Origin: Nocardioides daejeonensis
Lineage (GTDB): Bacteria > Actinomycetota > Actinomycetes > Propionibacteriales > Nocardioidaceae
Length of the DNA stretch: 64,000 bases
Assembly (NCBI RefSeq): GCF_003194585.1
Contig: NZ_QHKZ01000006.1
Location: 62,001-126,000, forward strand
Reading direction: 5' to 3'
The notes under the pieces are model-generated. The model ran no database searches. It saw only the letters and a list, made by a program, of their open reading frames with translations, and was not told where the DNA came from. Positions 53,318-61,873 of this stretch are shown here, piece by piece; within the stretch, counting starts at the first letter, position 1, and every line of letters starts with the position of its first letter. The position numbers were made by a program, and so were the translations under genes.

Positions 53318-53333
53318 CACCACCCCTGTGGTG
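53318..53333 (-). terminator. Hairpin between bfd and bfr
   Basis: CACCAC-CCCT-GTGGTG lies 36 bp after the bfd stop in the direction of transcription. It could weaken read-through from bfd into bfr. Confidence 0.5.
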
Positions 53334-53368
53334 AGGACAGACTCAGAACCCGATCAATGCGCGAAGCG

Positions 53369-53572
53369 TCAGCTAGCGGCGCCGTCGGCCTGGAGGTGCA
53401 GGCACTCCTGCCGGTGATGCTGTTGCACCAGCGTCTTGACCGAGAAGATGCAGCTCCCGCAGTCCTGGGCGGCTCCGGTCGAGCGACACACCGCTCCCAC
53501 CGACCGCGCGCCATCTGCCAAGGCAGCATCGACGTCACGGTCGGTGACGACGCGGCACTGGCAGACGATCAT
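53369..53572 (-). CDS. bfd: Bacterioferritin-associated ferredoxin
   Basis: This 67-residue (2Fe-2S) protein has the Bfd cysteine pattern: CQC at residues 4-6 and CGSC about 32 residues later, within QDCGSCIFSVKTLVQQHHRQ. Bfd reduces bacterioferritin to release stored iron. The ATG at 53572 is six bases after TAACCT, and that hexamer is part of an IdeR/DtxR box. It is therefore likely a leaderless gene repressed by iron-loaded IdeR. Confidence 0.92.
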   Translation of the reverse strand: MIVCQCRVVTDRDVDAALADGARSVGAVCRSTGAAQDCGSCIFSVKTLVQQHHRQECLHLQADGAAS

Positions 53573-53576
53573 GGAG

Positions 53577-53595
53577 GTAGGTTAGCCGAACCTAA
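53577..53595. promoter_or_regulatory. IdeR/DtxR iron box overlapping the bfd -10
   Basis: GTAGGTTAGCCGAACCTAA matches the DtxR/IdeR consensus TWAGGTTAGSCTAACCTWA at 17 of 19 positions. Its minus-strand TAACCT (53579-53584) lies six bases before the bfd ATG and is probably the -10, so repressor binding would block the polymerase. Confidence 0.8.
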
Positions 53596-53707
53596 GTGAT
53601 TCGGGGATGTCGGTCTCATCACGCCGTCGCGACCTGCTGGCTCGCCACCCTTCTTGGCTACGACGATCGCTGGGGTGGCGCCGTGCTTCTGCGGCAGACT
53701 GACGGGC

Positions 53708-54148
53708 GTGAACGACCTGCTCATCCCGCCCGGCCCGGGGGCGCCCCACGGACTGACGGTGCCCGCTGGCGAGTTGGTCGAGCAGTTTTCGCACGCGTCC
53801 GGGCCGGGCGGTCAGGGCGTCAACACCACGGACTCCCGCGTGCAGTTGAGCCTCGACGTCGGTACGACGTCAGCCCTGACCGAGGCTCAACGCGCGCTCG
53901 CGCTGCAACGACTGGCGACCCGACTGTCTGGAACCGTCCTCAGCGTCGCCGCCGCGGAGCACCGCTCCCAACGTCGGAACCGCGCCGCGGCCAGGGAGCG
54001 GCTTGCCGCGCTGCTGCGCGACTCGCTCGCGCCCGTCACCATTCGCCGCCCGACCCGACCCACCCGCGGCTCGCAGCGCCGACGCCTGGCCGCGAAGCGG
54101 GAGCGCTCCGAGATCAAGCAGAACCGCAAACCGCCGCCACGCGACTGA
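53708..54148 (+). CDS. arfB: Class I release-factor-like peptidyl-tRNA hydrolase
   Basis: The GTG 53708 start gives 146 residues. The GGQ motif lies in FSHASGPGGQGVNTTDSRVQ, and a basic C-terminal tail (RERLAALLRDSLAPVTIRRP to KRERSEIKQNRKPPPRD) lacks the codon-recognition domain. This is the layout of ArfB/YaeJ, which releases nascent chains from ribosomes stalled on truncated mRNA; the tail enters the empty mRNA channel. CAGACT lies seven bases upstream of the start. Confidence 0.92.
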   Translation: MNDLLIPPGPGAPHGLTVPAGELVEQFSHASGPGGQGVNTTDSRVQLSLDVGTTSALTEAQRALALQRLATRLSGTVLSVAAAEHRSQRRNRAAARERLAALLRDSLAPVTIRRPTRPTRGSQRRRLAAKRERSEIKQNRKPPPRD

Positions 54149-54186
54149 CCCCCTCGCTCCCCTACCGTGGTGTGGGTACGGCGGAG

Positions 54187-54359
54187 CACGCGCTGACGAC
54201 TTCACTGCCGCCCTCGATGAGAATCCACCTGCTCGCGCGGCGTACGACGCCCTCACCGACAGCCGCAAACGCGAGCATGTGCGCGCGATCGAGAGCGCGA
54301 AGAAGCCCGAGACCAGGCAGCGTCGCATCGAGAAGGCGATCACCGCGCTCCGGGGCTGA
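54187..54359 (+). pseudogene. Remnant: C-terminal end of a YdeI/OmpD-associated-type protein
   Basis: About 55 residues (DDFTAALDENPPARAAYDAL, then REHVRAIESAKKPETRQRRI) match the C-terminal helical part of YdeI-type bacteriocin-protection proteins. No start codon precedes it in frame, and the upstream bases are the antiframe of arfB. The rest of the gene is missing. It overlaps the next remnant by 20 bases. Confidence 0.6.
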
Positions 54360-54618
54360 GGGTTGCCCGCTCGATCGGGAACCACAGCTCACAGGTGGCT
54401 GTGCTGAAGTCCGGTGCGCGGTCGAGAATCGCCACGATCGACGGCCCGGGGCGCAGCAGCCACGGGTTGGACGGAAACCACTCGGTCGCGGAGGCAGCGA
54501 ACGCGTCCTGGAGCGCGGCCGGGTGGGGTCCCGACGTACGAAAGACGACCCAGGCGCCGGCCAGTAGGTCGATCACGTCCAGATCGGCGGGCACTTCGGC
54601 ACTCGCATCGACTGCCAC
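54340..54618 (-). pseudogene. Truncated GyrI-like (AraC effector-binding) domain
   Basis: This 92-residue frame carries VIDLLAGAWVVFRTSGPHPA, then EWFPSNPWLLRPGPSIV and ELWFPIERA. That is the second half of a GyrI-like small-molecule-binding domain as found in AraC-type regulators. The first half and any DNA-binding domain are absent. It could still encode a small protein from the GTG or ATG near 54618, but it is most likely a remnant. Confidence 0.55.
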
Positions 54619-54711
54619 GCCGTGGAGGTAAGCGAGGGCCAGCCTTGCTCACACGTTGAAGCGGAACGATCACGCAGGGTATCGGTGGTCGTTGGCCATC
54701 GCTTGTCAATG

Positions 54712-54751
54712 CCGGAAAACACGGTCTGAACTGCGAAAACGTGTTCTCCGG
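54712..54751. repeat. Inverted repeat at the left edge of the defence island
   Basis: CCGGAAAACACG (54712-54723) and CGTGTTCTCCGG (54740-54751) pair at 11 of 12 positions. TCAATG and ACCGTTGA flank them and give weak further pairing. It lies about 120 bp after the kwaB stop, between gene remnants and the defence genes. It may be the kwaB terminator or a trace of an insertion. Confidence 0.5.
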
Positions 54752-54872
54752 ACCGTTGAACGCCGTCGGCGAGAATCGGTCTCCGCCGGACCTCTTGCGG
54801 ACTATTGCGGACCGCGAGGCGCATGACCGATACTTTGAGCCGCGCTCAGCACCGGAGCGCCTACTTACACGG

Positions 54873-55823
54873 CTACTTGCTGCGGCGAGAGAGCCGGTCT
54901 GCACGGCGTTCTTCGCCGCTGACGTCGTCCATGTACAGCCGGCCCTCGATCAGGTCGAGGGCCGCCTCGACCCCCTCCTCAGAGACGCAAATGACACCCG
55001 CAGAGTCGAGGATCGTGTCGGGATCGCTGAACCGCGCTTCCGCAGCGAGCCGCAACTTCGCGGCGTCGATGGTGACCCCATCAAAGAAGGCCGGGATCTT
55101 CGCCAGTCGCCGGGCGACATTGATCTTGCGTCTTGCTACGGCGATGAAGGCTGCGCTGGCGCCCGGGGTGAGACTCGACGAGCCGCCGAGAATGTCCTTC
55201 ATGGCCGTGAGGTTGTCGGTGATCCCTGCGCTCGCCAGGCCGACGTCGTTGAGCAGAGTGCGAGCACTGTTCTCGTTGAGCATGTAGAGCTTGGAACCGT
55301 GGACTACGAGATCGACATCGGTGTCGAGGACGAAGTCGGGCCGGGCGGCGGACTTGAGCGTCTCTTCGTAGCGGAAGAACCGCTGCCCCTTTTCCAGGGT
55401 GGCTCGAGCGTTGCGCTTGCGGACGAAACCGATCTGATCGCCGTCGGCGCTTCCCCATACGATCGCGTAGAAGGCGTAATGATGCTCGGCCAGTTCGCTA
55501 GCGTTCAACAGTTCTTGCTGGTTGGACTCCTGCACCAGCTGAACCAGGGACGCGGACTCAAGGTCAACCGTCGACGAATCGTCCGAATCGACGCGGAACA
55601 CCTGGTCCGACTCGAGGGTCGAGAAGGACTGATAGTCGCGGATCTCCGTGTCGTCGGCGTGGATGTGATCGAGGCATGCATCCGCGATTTCTCGCAGAGC
55701 CTCATGAGTGTCCTCATGCACATCCAGTCGGCGTCCATCGAGCTTCGATCGAGTGCGCCAGCCGACGAGCAGTCGGGGATCGGTGCCGAGGTCGCCGACG
55801 CTGAGCGGGAGTCCGTTTGTCAT
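54873..55823 (-). CDS. kwaB: Kiwa defence protein KwaB (DUF4868)
   Basis: The 316-residue protein matches the KwaB/DUF4868 type in length and pattern, with AFYAIVWGSADGDQIGFVRK, FVLDTDVDLVVHGSKLYMLN, then a helix-rich C-terminal half ending EAALDLIEGRLYMDDVSGEE. In the Kiwa system KwaB is the DNA-associated effector that acts with the membrane protein KwaA against phage. The ATG overlaps the kwaA stop (ATGA), so the pair is translationally coupled. There is no signal peptide. The call rests on family memory plus the KwaA-like neighbour. Confidence 0.82.
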   Translation of the reverse strand: MTNGLPLSVGDLGTDPRLLVGWRTRSKLDGRRLDVHEDTHEALREIADACLDHIHADDTEIRDYQSFSTLESDQVFRVDSDDSSTVDLESASLVQLVQESNQQELLNASELAEHHYAFYAIVWGSADGDQIGFVRKRNARATLEKGQRFFRYEETLKSAARPDFVLDTDVDLVVHGSKLYMLNENSARTLLNDVGLASAGITDNLTAMKDILGGSSSLTPGASAAFIAVARRKINVARRLAKIPAFFDGVTIDAAKLRLAAEARFSDPDTILDSAGVICVSEEGVEAALDLIEGRLYMDDVSGEERRADRLSRRSK

Positions 55824-56374
55824 GGTGACCTTTCCAAGTAGCCGTCAGCGAGCCGCACGACGCTGACAGTATCCCCGACTCTCGGGAGTTGCCTGCAGAT
55901 CAGGATCGCCGACTGCCGGTCGGTAGTTCCGGTGCCACGCCTCGTGTCGAAGTCGATACGCACGACACGCCTTCTCAGCAGGTACAGGGTGGGATTGACC
56001 AGGATCAAGTTTGACCTCATCGTCACGAGGGCGAGCACCAGGAAGTAGACGCAGTAGGCGACCCACACGCGCCACGATGCTTCGCCGAAGACAATGAACG
56101 GGAACAGGTAGGTAGCCAAGTAGCCGGCGGCCTGGGCGCCCTCGTCCTGTATCCCGGCGACCCTGAGCTCCACCGGAGAAACTCGACGGCCGCCTCGGAG
56201 TAGGCGTATCGCCAGGGCGAGTCCGAGGCCTCCGAGAACGGCGAATCCAACCGGGACGAACCAACTGCGCAGCTGCTCGTCGTTGCCCGGCGGGATCGCG
56301 CGGATCGCGAAGATCAGTGCGAGCGGACTGTAGGAGATCAAGAACAGCTGGATGCGCAACGCCGTCCCGGTCAT
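55820..56374 (-). CDS. kwaA: Kiwa defence membrane protein KwaA
   Basis: ATG 56374 is preceded by GGGAGGTGACCTC. The 184-residue protein has four membrane helices (about 8-28, 36-57, 80-97 and 104-122) and a cytoplasmic C-terminal strand-rich tail (VVRIDFDTRRGTGTTDRQ and CRQLPRVGDTVSVVRLADGY). This matches KwaA, the membrane sensor of the Kiwa system, in size, topology and gene order (kwaA-kwaB). It is divergent from hsdR across 125 bp. Confidence 0.78.
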   Translation of the reverse strand: MTGTALRIQLFLISYSPLALIFAIRAIPPGNDEQLRSWFVPVGFAVLGGLGLALAIRLLRGGRRVSPVELRVAGIQDEGAQAAGYLATYLFPFIVFGEASWRVWVAYCVYFLVLALVTMRSNLILVNPTLYLLRRRVVRIDFDTRRGTGTTDRQSAILICRQLPRVGDTVSVVRLADGYLERSP

Positions 56375-56487
56375 GAGGTCACCTCCCGGCCAGGACGCTA
56401 CCCGCAGGCTCCGACAGAACTGCGCGCCCGTCCGACGACCTCGACAAGGTCTCCGGTGAAACACGGATCCCGCCGCTCCACCTCCTC

Positions 56488-56493
56488 TAGCCT
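56488..56493 (+). promoter_or_regulatory. -10 hexamer of a leaderless promoter (hsdR)
   Basis: TAGCCT ends six bases before ATG 56500. A Shine-Dalgarno is not evident. Confidence 0.6.
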
Positions 56494-56499
56494 GAGGCC

Positions 56500-58866
56500 A
56501 TGACGGGACGGAACGAGCGGGACACCTGCCGCGAGTTTGTCGTTCCAAGATTGGTGGAGTCCGGCTGGGAAGACAGCTTCCGGACCGAGTACGTGGTCCG
56601 CTCCGATCTAGCCACGAACACAACCCTCGGCGGCGACGGCCGAGTCGACTATCTGCTCGAGATCGTGCCCGGCCTGCCTGTCGGGGTCGTCGAGGCGAAG
56701 CGCGAGTACTCGAGCCCGGGACAGGGCCTGCAGCAGGCCATCGAGTATGCCGTCGCCCTCGACCTCCCCACAGCGATCGCCTCGGACGGTCACTCCATCA
56801 TCGAGCGGGACCTGTCGACGGGGACCGAGCGACACCTGGATGCTTTCCCGACGCCGCCCGAGCTCTGGGATCGCTACGCGCGCCATCACCACCTAGATGA
56901 GGAGGCGCGCGCGGCGCTCACCCAGCCTTTGTCGCAAACGCTGACCAACGCCGACGGCTCCGTCCGCCAGTTGCGCTACTACCAGGTGGTCGCCATCAAC
57001 CGCGTCCTGCGCGCGATCCTCGCCGGTCAGGACCGCGTACTCCTGCTGATGGCCACGGGCTCCGGGAAGACCCTCACGGCACTGCAGCTGTGCTGGAAGC
57101 TCCTGTCGTACTGGCAGGTCGTCGATGCCGAGCGACCTCGGCGGATCCTCTACGTCGCGGACCGCGACGCGCTCATCAAGCAACCCCTCGACGGCTACTT
57201 CCGACCCGTGTTCGGTGACGGCGCCACGCGCGTCCAAGGGCACGCCGTCATGGGTCGGGAGATCTATTTCGCCACCTACCAGTCCCTGAAGAACAGCAAC
57301 GACGCTGAGTCGACATTCGAGGGCTATCCGCCGGACTTCTTCGACGTGGTGATCGTCGACGAGTGCCACCGCGGCTCCGTGCCGGGGTCGTCCTGGCGAG
57401 CGGTGCTCGACCGGTTCAACTCCGCAGTTCACCTCGGACTGACCGCGACGCCGAAGCGGGAGGAAAACGTCGACACCTACGACTACTTCGGTGAGCCGGT
57501 CTTCGAGTACTCCCTGCGCCGGGGCATCGAGGACGGCTACCTTGCCCCGTACACCGTGCGGCGCATCATCCTGACCCCGGACGCCGAGGGATGGCGGCCG
57601 GACCCCGGTGAGGTAGACACCTTCGGCCGGGACATCCCCGATGGCCTCTATACGACCCGTGACTTCGAGCGTCTCGTGTCACTCCTGCGCCGAACGGACG
57701 CGGCGGCTCGCCACCTCAGTCAGATCTTCCGCGATCGCCCCGGGCGTGCTGTCGTGTTCTGCGTCGACTCCGAACATGCGGAACAGATGCGGCAGGCCAT
57801 GGTGGCGCACAATCCGTCAGAGGTGGCGGCCGATCCCTTCTGGGTGGTCCGGATCGTCAGCGCCGAAGGCGCGACCGGCCGGCGCCAGCTCGACCGCTTC
57901 AGCGACCCGGAGTCGTCGTCACCCGTGGTCGCCACCACATCGCGGATGCTGTCCACCGGCATCGATGTCCAGGACCTGAAGTACGTCGTCCTCTTCCGCC
58001 CGATCGGCTCGATGGTCGAGTTCAAGCAGATCGTCGGCCGAGGTTCCCGCCTTTACCCCGAGAACGACAAGTACTCCTTCGAGATCGTGGACTACGTCGG
58101 CGCGTCCGTCCTCTTCTCCGATCCAGGCTTCGACGGTGAGCCGGTGCGCCTCCGGACCGAGCGCATCGACGAGTCTGGCGAGATCGTCGAAGGCGAGCTC
58201 GGGGACGTTGCCCCCGAGATGCCGTCGCTCGGCGAACCCGAGCCTCGCTTCGACCGAACCCAGGCGGAAGGAGAACTCAACCAGCCTCCGGCGAGGAAGT
58301 ACTACGTCGATGGCACCGAGGTCACTGTCACTGCAGAGGCCTACTACGTCGCTGACACGAGCACCGGCGCTCTCCGCCTGGTCGAGTACGCGGACTACCT
58401 CGCCGGACAGGTGCGCGTCCTGTGTCCGACCATCGATGACCTCCGCGCACGCTGGGCCGATCCCCAGCTACGAGCGGTTCTGGAGGAGGGCCTCGCCTCC
58501 CGCGGCGTGTCCATCGAGGAGATGTCCAGGCGCCTCGAGCTCGCGCCCGACACAGACCCCTTCGACGTCCTCGCACATGCCGCCTGGAACGTTCCTCAAC
58601 GGACCAGGGCGGAACGCGCTCGGCTGGTGCGCGAAGACCACGCGAGCGACCTCGAGGAGCTCGTGCCGACCGCGCGCGAGATCATCTCCGCCCTCCTCGA
58701 TCGCTACGAGGAGTACGGCGTCGAGGAAATGACCCACGTCTACGCCTTCCAGGTGCCGCCGCTGAGTAACTTCGGCTCACCGGTCGAAGCGGCACGACAC
58801 TTCGGCGGCGCTGAAGGCTGGCGCCAAGCCATCAGCGAACTCCAGGGGTGGCTGTACTCAGCGTGA
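56500..58866 (+). CDS. hsdR: Type I restriction enzyme R subunit (EcoEI-like)
   Basis: The 788-residue motor and nuclease subunit starts with a PD-(D/E)xK nuclease (Asp50, then Glu65-Ala-Lys67 in VVEAKRE). The SF2 translocase follows: Walker A MATGSGKT at 184-191, DECH at 287-290, TATPKR, and motif VI QIVGRGSR near 509-516. The C-terminal EcoEI_R_C-type helical domain (about 610-788) should contact HsdM. With HsdM and HsdS it cleaves DNA away from unmethylated target sites. It is the first gene of the hsdR-abiEi-abiEii-hsdM-hsdS cluster and is transcribed from a leaderless promoter that abuts kwaA's. Confidence 0.95.
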   Translation: MTGRNERDTCREFVVPRLVESGWEDSFRTEYVVRSDLATNTTLGGDGRVDYLLEIVPGLPVGVVEAKREYSSPGQGLQQAIEYAVALDLPTAIASDGHSIIERDLSTGTERHLDAFPTPPELWDRYARHHHLDEEARAALTQPLSQTLTNADGSVRQLRYYQVVAINRVLRAILAGQDRVLLLMATGSGKTLTALQLCWKLLSYWQVVDAERPRRILYVADRDALIKQPLDGYFRPVFGDGATRVQGHAVMGREIYFATYQSLKNSNDAESTFEGYPPDFFDVVIVDECHRGSVPGSSWRAVLDRFNSAVHLGLTATPKREENVDTYDYFGEPVFEYSLRRGIEDGYLAPYTVRRIILTPDAEGWRPDPGEVDTFGRDIPDGLYTTRDFERLVSLLRRTDAAARHLSQIFRDRPGRAVVFCVDSEHAEQMRQAMVAHNPSEVAADPFWVVRIVSAEGATGRRQLDRFSDPESSSPVVATTSRMLSTGIDVQDLKYVVLFRPIGSMVEFKQIVGRGSRLYPENDKYSFEIVDYVGASVLFSDPGFDGEPVRLRTERIDESGEIVEGELGDVAPEMPSLGEPEPRFDRTQAEGELNQPPARKYYVDGTEVTVTAEAYYVADTSTGALRLVEYADYLAGQVRVLCPTIDDLRARWADPQLRAVLEEGLASRGVSIEEMSRRLELAPDTDPFDVLAHAAWNVPQRTRAERARLVREDHASDLEELVPTAREIISALLDRYEEYGVEEMTHVYAFQVPPLSNFGSPVEAARHFGGAEGWRQAISELQGWLYSA

Positions 58867-58900
58867 GTTTTATTTTCATGACCACCAATCCCATAAAACT
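58866..58900. promoter_or_regulatory. AT-rich inverted repeat before abiEi, candidate AbiEi operator
   Basis: AGTTTTAT (58866-58873) and ATAAAACT (58893-58900) are perfect inverted repeats 19 bases apart, directly after the hsdR stop. The next bases hold TATAGA. The stretch is strikingly AT-rich for this genome. AbiEi-type antitoxins are known to repress their own promoter through inverted repeats. Confidence 0.6.
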
Positions 58901-58926
58901 AAAGTATAGATTGAGTTCGGATGCGC

Positions 58927-58932
58927 TATGCT
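58927..58932 (+). promoter_or_regulatory. -10 hexamer of a leaderless promoter (abiEi)
   Basis: TATGCT ends six bases before ATG 58939. It gives the toxin-antitoxin genes, and perhaps hsdM and hsdS, a promoter separate from that of hsdR. Confidence 0.6.
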
Positions 58933-58938
58933 CGAGCC

Positions 58939-59529
58939 ATGGCTGGTACCCGACAGGATCTGCGGCTGGCGCTGCAACGCCTTGCCTTCAGCCAAGCTGG
59001 CTACTTCACCGCCGCCCAGGCTCTCGACCTCGGGTACAGCTATCAGGCACAGAAATACCACGCCGATAGTGGCAACTGGCTGCGGGTCGACCGTGGCCTG
59101 TTCCGACTCCCCGACTGGCCCTCCGCTCCCGAGGACCAGTGGGTGCGCTGGACTCTGTGGAGCGAGGGCCGTGGAGTTGTGTCGCACGACTCGGCGGCTC
59201 TCGTCCTCGACCTCGGCGAGCTCGATCCGCGCCACGTGCACCTGTCCGTGCCATCCGGGTTCCGCGCCGTCGATCCAGCGGTAGTCACGCATGTGTGCAA
59301 CCTCCCTGACACGGACGTGCTCGACCGAGGCGCCTGGCGGGTGACCACACCGCTGCGGACTGTGCTCGATCTCGCGGCGGGCGACACCACGCAGGAGCAA
59401 CTCGACGCTGCGGTCGCTGCCGCGCTCAACCAGGGGCTGACGACCGCGCGACGCATCCGCACTCGCTCCGACGAGGCCGGCGACCGGGCTGCCCTCCGTA
59501 TCGAACGAGCCCTTGGGGCAATGTCATGA
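58939..59529 (+). CDS. AbiEi-type antitoxin and repressor
   Basis: This 196-residue protein has an N-terminal winged-helix (FSQAGYFTAAQALDLGYSYQ and AQKYHADSGNWLRVDRGLFR) and a C-terminal domain (about 75-190) with VVSHDSAALVLDLGELDPRH and RGAWRVTTPLRTVLDLAAGD. This is the AbiEi/AbiEi_4 layout of the type IV AbiE antitoxin, which represses its promoter and counters AbiEii. ATG 58939 fits the -10 hexamer; ATG 58921 is the alternative. The stop overlaps the abiEii start. Confidence 0.88.
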   Translation: MAGTRQDLRLALQRLAFSQAGYFTAAQALDLGYSYQAQKYHADSGNWLRVDRGLFRLPDWPSAPEDQWVRWTLWSEGRGVVSHDSAALVLDLGELDPRHVHLSVPSGFRAVDPAVVTHVCNLPDTDVLDRGAWRVTTPLRTVLDLAAGDTTQEQLDAAVAAALNQGLTTARRIRTRSDEAGDRAALRIERALGAMS

Positions 59530-60380
59530 GCGTCGACCGAGCCCTTCGCGACAGCATCAACCACCGCCTCGCCAACGTCGCGGCAGAGCGACACGTCGCA
59601 CCGGACCGCATCCACCGCCACTTCGCGTTCCAGCGGATCCTGGTTCGGCTATCCGCGACCGAGGGCTGGGTGCTCAAGGGCGGCTTCGCCCTCGAAGTCA
59701 GGCTCGGTCTCCAGGCACGGGCGACGAAGGACCTGGACCTAGCCGTGCTGGACGATCTCGACGGCGCCGAAGTGCAGGACCGGCTGCTCGATGCCCTCGA
59801 CGTCGACGCGGACGACGGGCTGACCTTCCAGGTGTCCGCTCCGAAGGCCATCTCCCCCGACGAGGCCGGCAACCCCGGCTGGAAGTTCACCGTCACATCA
59901 TTCCTCGGCGGCAAGGTCTTCGCGCCCCTGCGACTTGACGTCGTCGCGCGGAGCGCGGAGCTCGCCGGCGCCGTGGGCACGCTCGAGGTGCATCCGCCGA
60001 TCCTCCCCGAGCGTCTGAGCAGCACCACGATGCCGGCGGTGGACGTCGCCCAGCACGCTGCCGAGAAGTTCCACGCGATGGCCCGCACGTACGCCGGCGA
60101 TCGACCCAGCAGTCGGGTGAAAGATCTGGTCGACGTGGTGCTGCTGGCGGAGGCGGGACTGGTGCCGAATCCTGACCTGTCTGATCGACTGCGGACGGTC
60201 TGGCAGGTGCGCGACGGCGTGCCGCCACCCGAACAGATCCCCAGCTTCCCCGCGTCGTGGGAACACGACTATGCGGCCATGGCCAACGAGCTCGACCTGG
60301 GCATCGACTACCCGACTGCCCGCTCCACCGCCGAACGGATCTACGCCGAGGCGCTCGCCACCGAGGAGAATCACCAGTGA
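59526..60380 (+). CDS. AbiEii-type nucleotidyltransferase toxin
   Basis: The 284-residue protein belongs to the AbiEii/AbiGii toxin family (DUF1814-like). Motif I is LKGGFALEVRLGLQARATKD with Lys51-Gly-Gly and Asp69-x-Asp71, and motif III is SSRVKDLVDVVLLAE. The family transfers nucleotides (GTP specificity in known AbiEii; some relatives act on tRNA ends) and gives growth arrest when freed. The ATG overlaps the abiEi stop (ATGA) and its own stop overlaps the hsdM start (GTGA), so the toxin is coupled on both sides. Confidence 0.9.
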   Translation: MSVDRALRDSINHRLANVAAERHVAPDRIHRHFAFQRILVRLSATEGWVLKGGFALEVRLGLQARATKDLDLAVLDDLDGAEVQDRLLDALDVDADDGLTFQVSAPKAISPDEAGNPGWKFTVTSFLGGKVFAPLRLDVVARSAELAGAVGTLEVHPPILPERLSSTTMPAVDVAQHAAEKFHAMARTYAGDRPSSRVKDLVDVVLLAEAGLVPNPDLSDRLRTVWQVRDGVPPPEQIPSFPASWEHDYAAMANELDLGIDYPTARSTAERIYAEALATEENHQ

Positions 60381-61873
60381 CCCGTGCCGCCAAGGCCGCC
60401 GCCCAGACCCCACAGGCGCGCCTCGCGTCGGTCATCAAGTCCAGCCGGGACATCATGCGCAAGGACGCCGGACTCAACGGCGACCTCGACCGGCTTCCTC
60501 AACTCTCGTGGCTCCTCTTCCTCAAGGCCTTCGACGACCTTGAGCAGAACCGGATGATCGTCGACCCCGGCTATCGGCCGGCCCTCCCTGAAGAACTGCG
60601 ATGGAGCGTATGGGCAGCAGATCCGACGACGCGTAAGCAGGGTGACGCGCTGATCAACTGGGTCAACGGCACCCTGCTACCCGGCCTCGGCAGGCTCAAG
60701 GGTTCCGGCCAGGCCGGTGACCCTCGCACCACGCTCGCGTCGGTGTTCAAGGAGACCAACAACCGGATGCTGTCCGGATATCTCCTTGGTGACCTCATCG
60801 ACCAGATCGACAAGGTGCACTTCACATCCGCCGACGACATCCACACCATGGCGCACTTGTACGAGTCGATGCTGCGCGAGATGCGGGATGCTGCCGGAGA
60901 CTCGGGTGAGTTCTACACGCCGCGGCCGGTGATCCGGCTGATGGTGGAGCAGGTCGATCCGCGGTTGGGCGAGACAGTGCTCGATCCAGCCGTAGGAACG
61001 GGCGGCTTCCTGGTTGAGGCATACGAACATCTGCGTGCGCAAGCTCGCTCTGCAACCGAGATCGCCAAGGCCAAGGACTCGATCATCGGCTTTGAGAAGA
61101 AGCCACTTCCCTACCTACTCTGCCAGATGAACCTGCTCCTGCACGAGGTGGAGCAGCCCAACGTCACCCGCACGAATTCTCTGACCTTCCCGCTGGCTGA
61201 CCAGCGGAAGGCTGGGGTCGACGTGGTTCTGACCAACCCGCCGTTCGGGGGCGAGGAGGAGAGCAGCAGCCTGGAGAACTTCCCTGCCGACTCGAGGACA
61301 GCGGAGACCGCCTGGCTGTTCCTGCAGGTGGTGATGGCGCGCCTTGAGAAGAGGAGGGGCCGCTGCGGGATCGTCGTGCCCAACGGAGTCCTCTTCGCCA
61401 ACGAGGGCGCGCCGGCACGGATCAAGAAGAAGCTCCTCACCGAGTTCAACCTGCACACCGTGGTGCGGCTGCCCAACGGCGTCTTCGCGCCCTACACGCT
61501 CATCCCCTCCAACCTGCTCTTCTTCGAGCACGGCGGACCCACGAAGGACATCTGGTTCTACGAGCAGCCCCTGCCGGAAGGGCGGAAGAACTACACCAAG
61601 ACGAAGCCGCTGCGCTTCGAGGAGCTAGCTGGCCTTCAAGCCTGGTGGGGCGGTCGCGAACGGACCGGACGGGTAGAGAATGAGCACGCCTGGAAGGTCG
61701 ATCCCGCGACGCTTGCCGCGAGTGGCTACAACCTGGACCTCCGCAACCCGCATCGTGCCGACGACCTGGCGCATCGCCCGCCCGAAGAGCTCGTCAAGGA
61801 ACTGATCGCGGTCGAAGAGCAGATCCTCGCAGCCCTCCGCGACCTCCAGGTCGACCTGGCGAGCGAGGACTGA
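60377..61873 (+). CDS. hsdM: Type I DNA methyltransferase M subunit
   Basis: This 498-residue N6-adenine methyltransferase has an N-terminal helical HsdM_N domain (about 15-150; SSRDIMRKDAGLNGDLDRLP and SWLLFLKAFDDLE) and the catalytic domain. SAM motif I is VLDPAVGTGGFLVEAYEHL and the catalytic NPPF is at 287-290. It acts with HsdS to methylate host DNA and with HsdR to restrict. The GTG start overlaps the abiEii stop, and its stop overlaps the hsdS ATG (TGATG). Confidence 0.95.
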   Translation: MTRAAKAAAQTPQARLASVIKSSRDIMRKDAGLNGDLDRLPQLSWLLFLKAFDDLEQNRMIVDPGYRPALPEELRWSVWAADPTTRKQGDALINWVNGTLLPGLGRLKGSGQAGDPRTTLASVFKETNNRMLSGYLLGDLIDQIDKVHFTSADDIHTMAHLYESMLREMRDAAGDSGEFYTPRPVIRLMVEQVDPRLGETVLDPAVGTGGFLVEAYEHLRAQARSATEIAKAKDSIIGFEKKPLPYLLCQMNLLLHEVEQPNVTRTNSLTFPLADQRKAGVDVVLTNPPFGGEEESSSLENFPADSRTAETAWLFLQVVMARLEKRRGRCGIVVPNGVLFANEGAPARIKKKLLTEFNLHTVVRLPNGVFAPYTLIPSNLLFFEHGGPTKDIWFYEQPLPEGRKNYTKTKPLRFEELAGLQAWWGGRERTGRVENEHAWKVDPATLAASGYNLDLRNPHRADDLAHRPPEELVKELIAVEEQILAALRDLQVDLASED

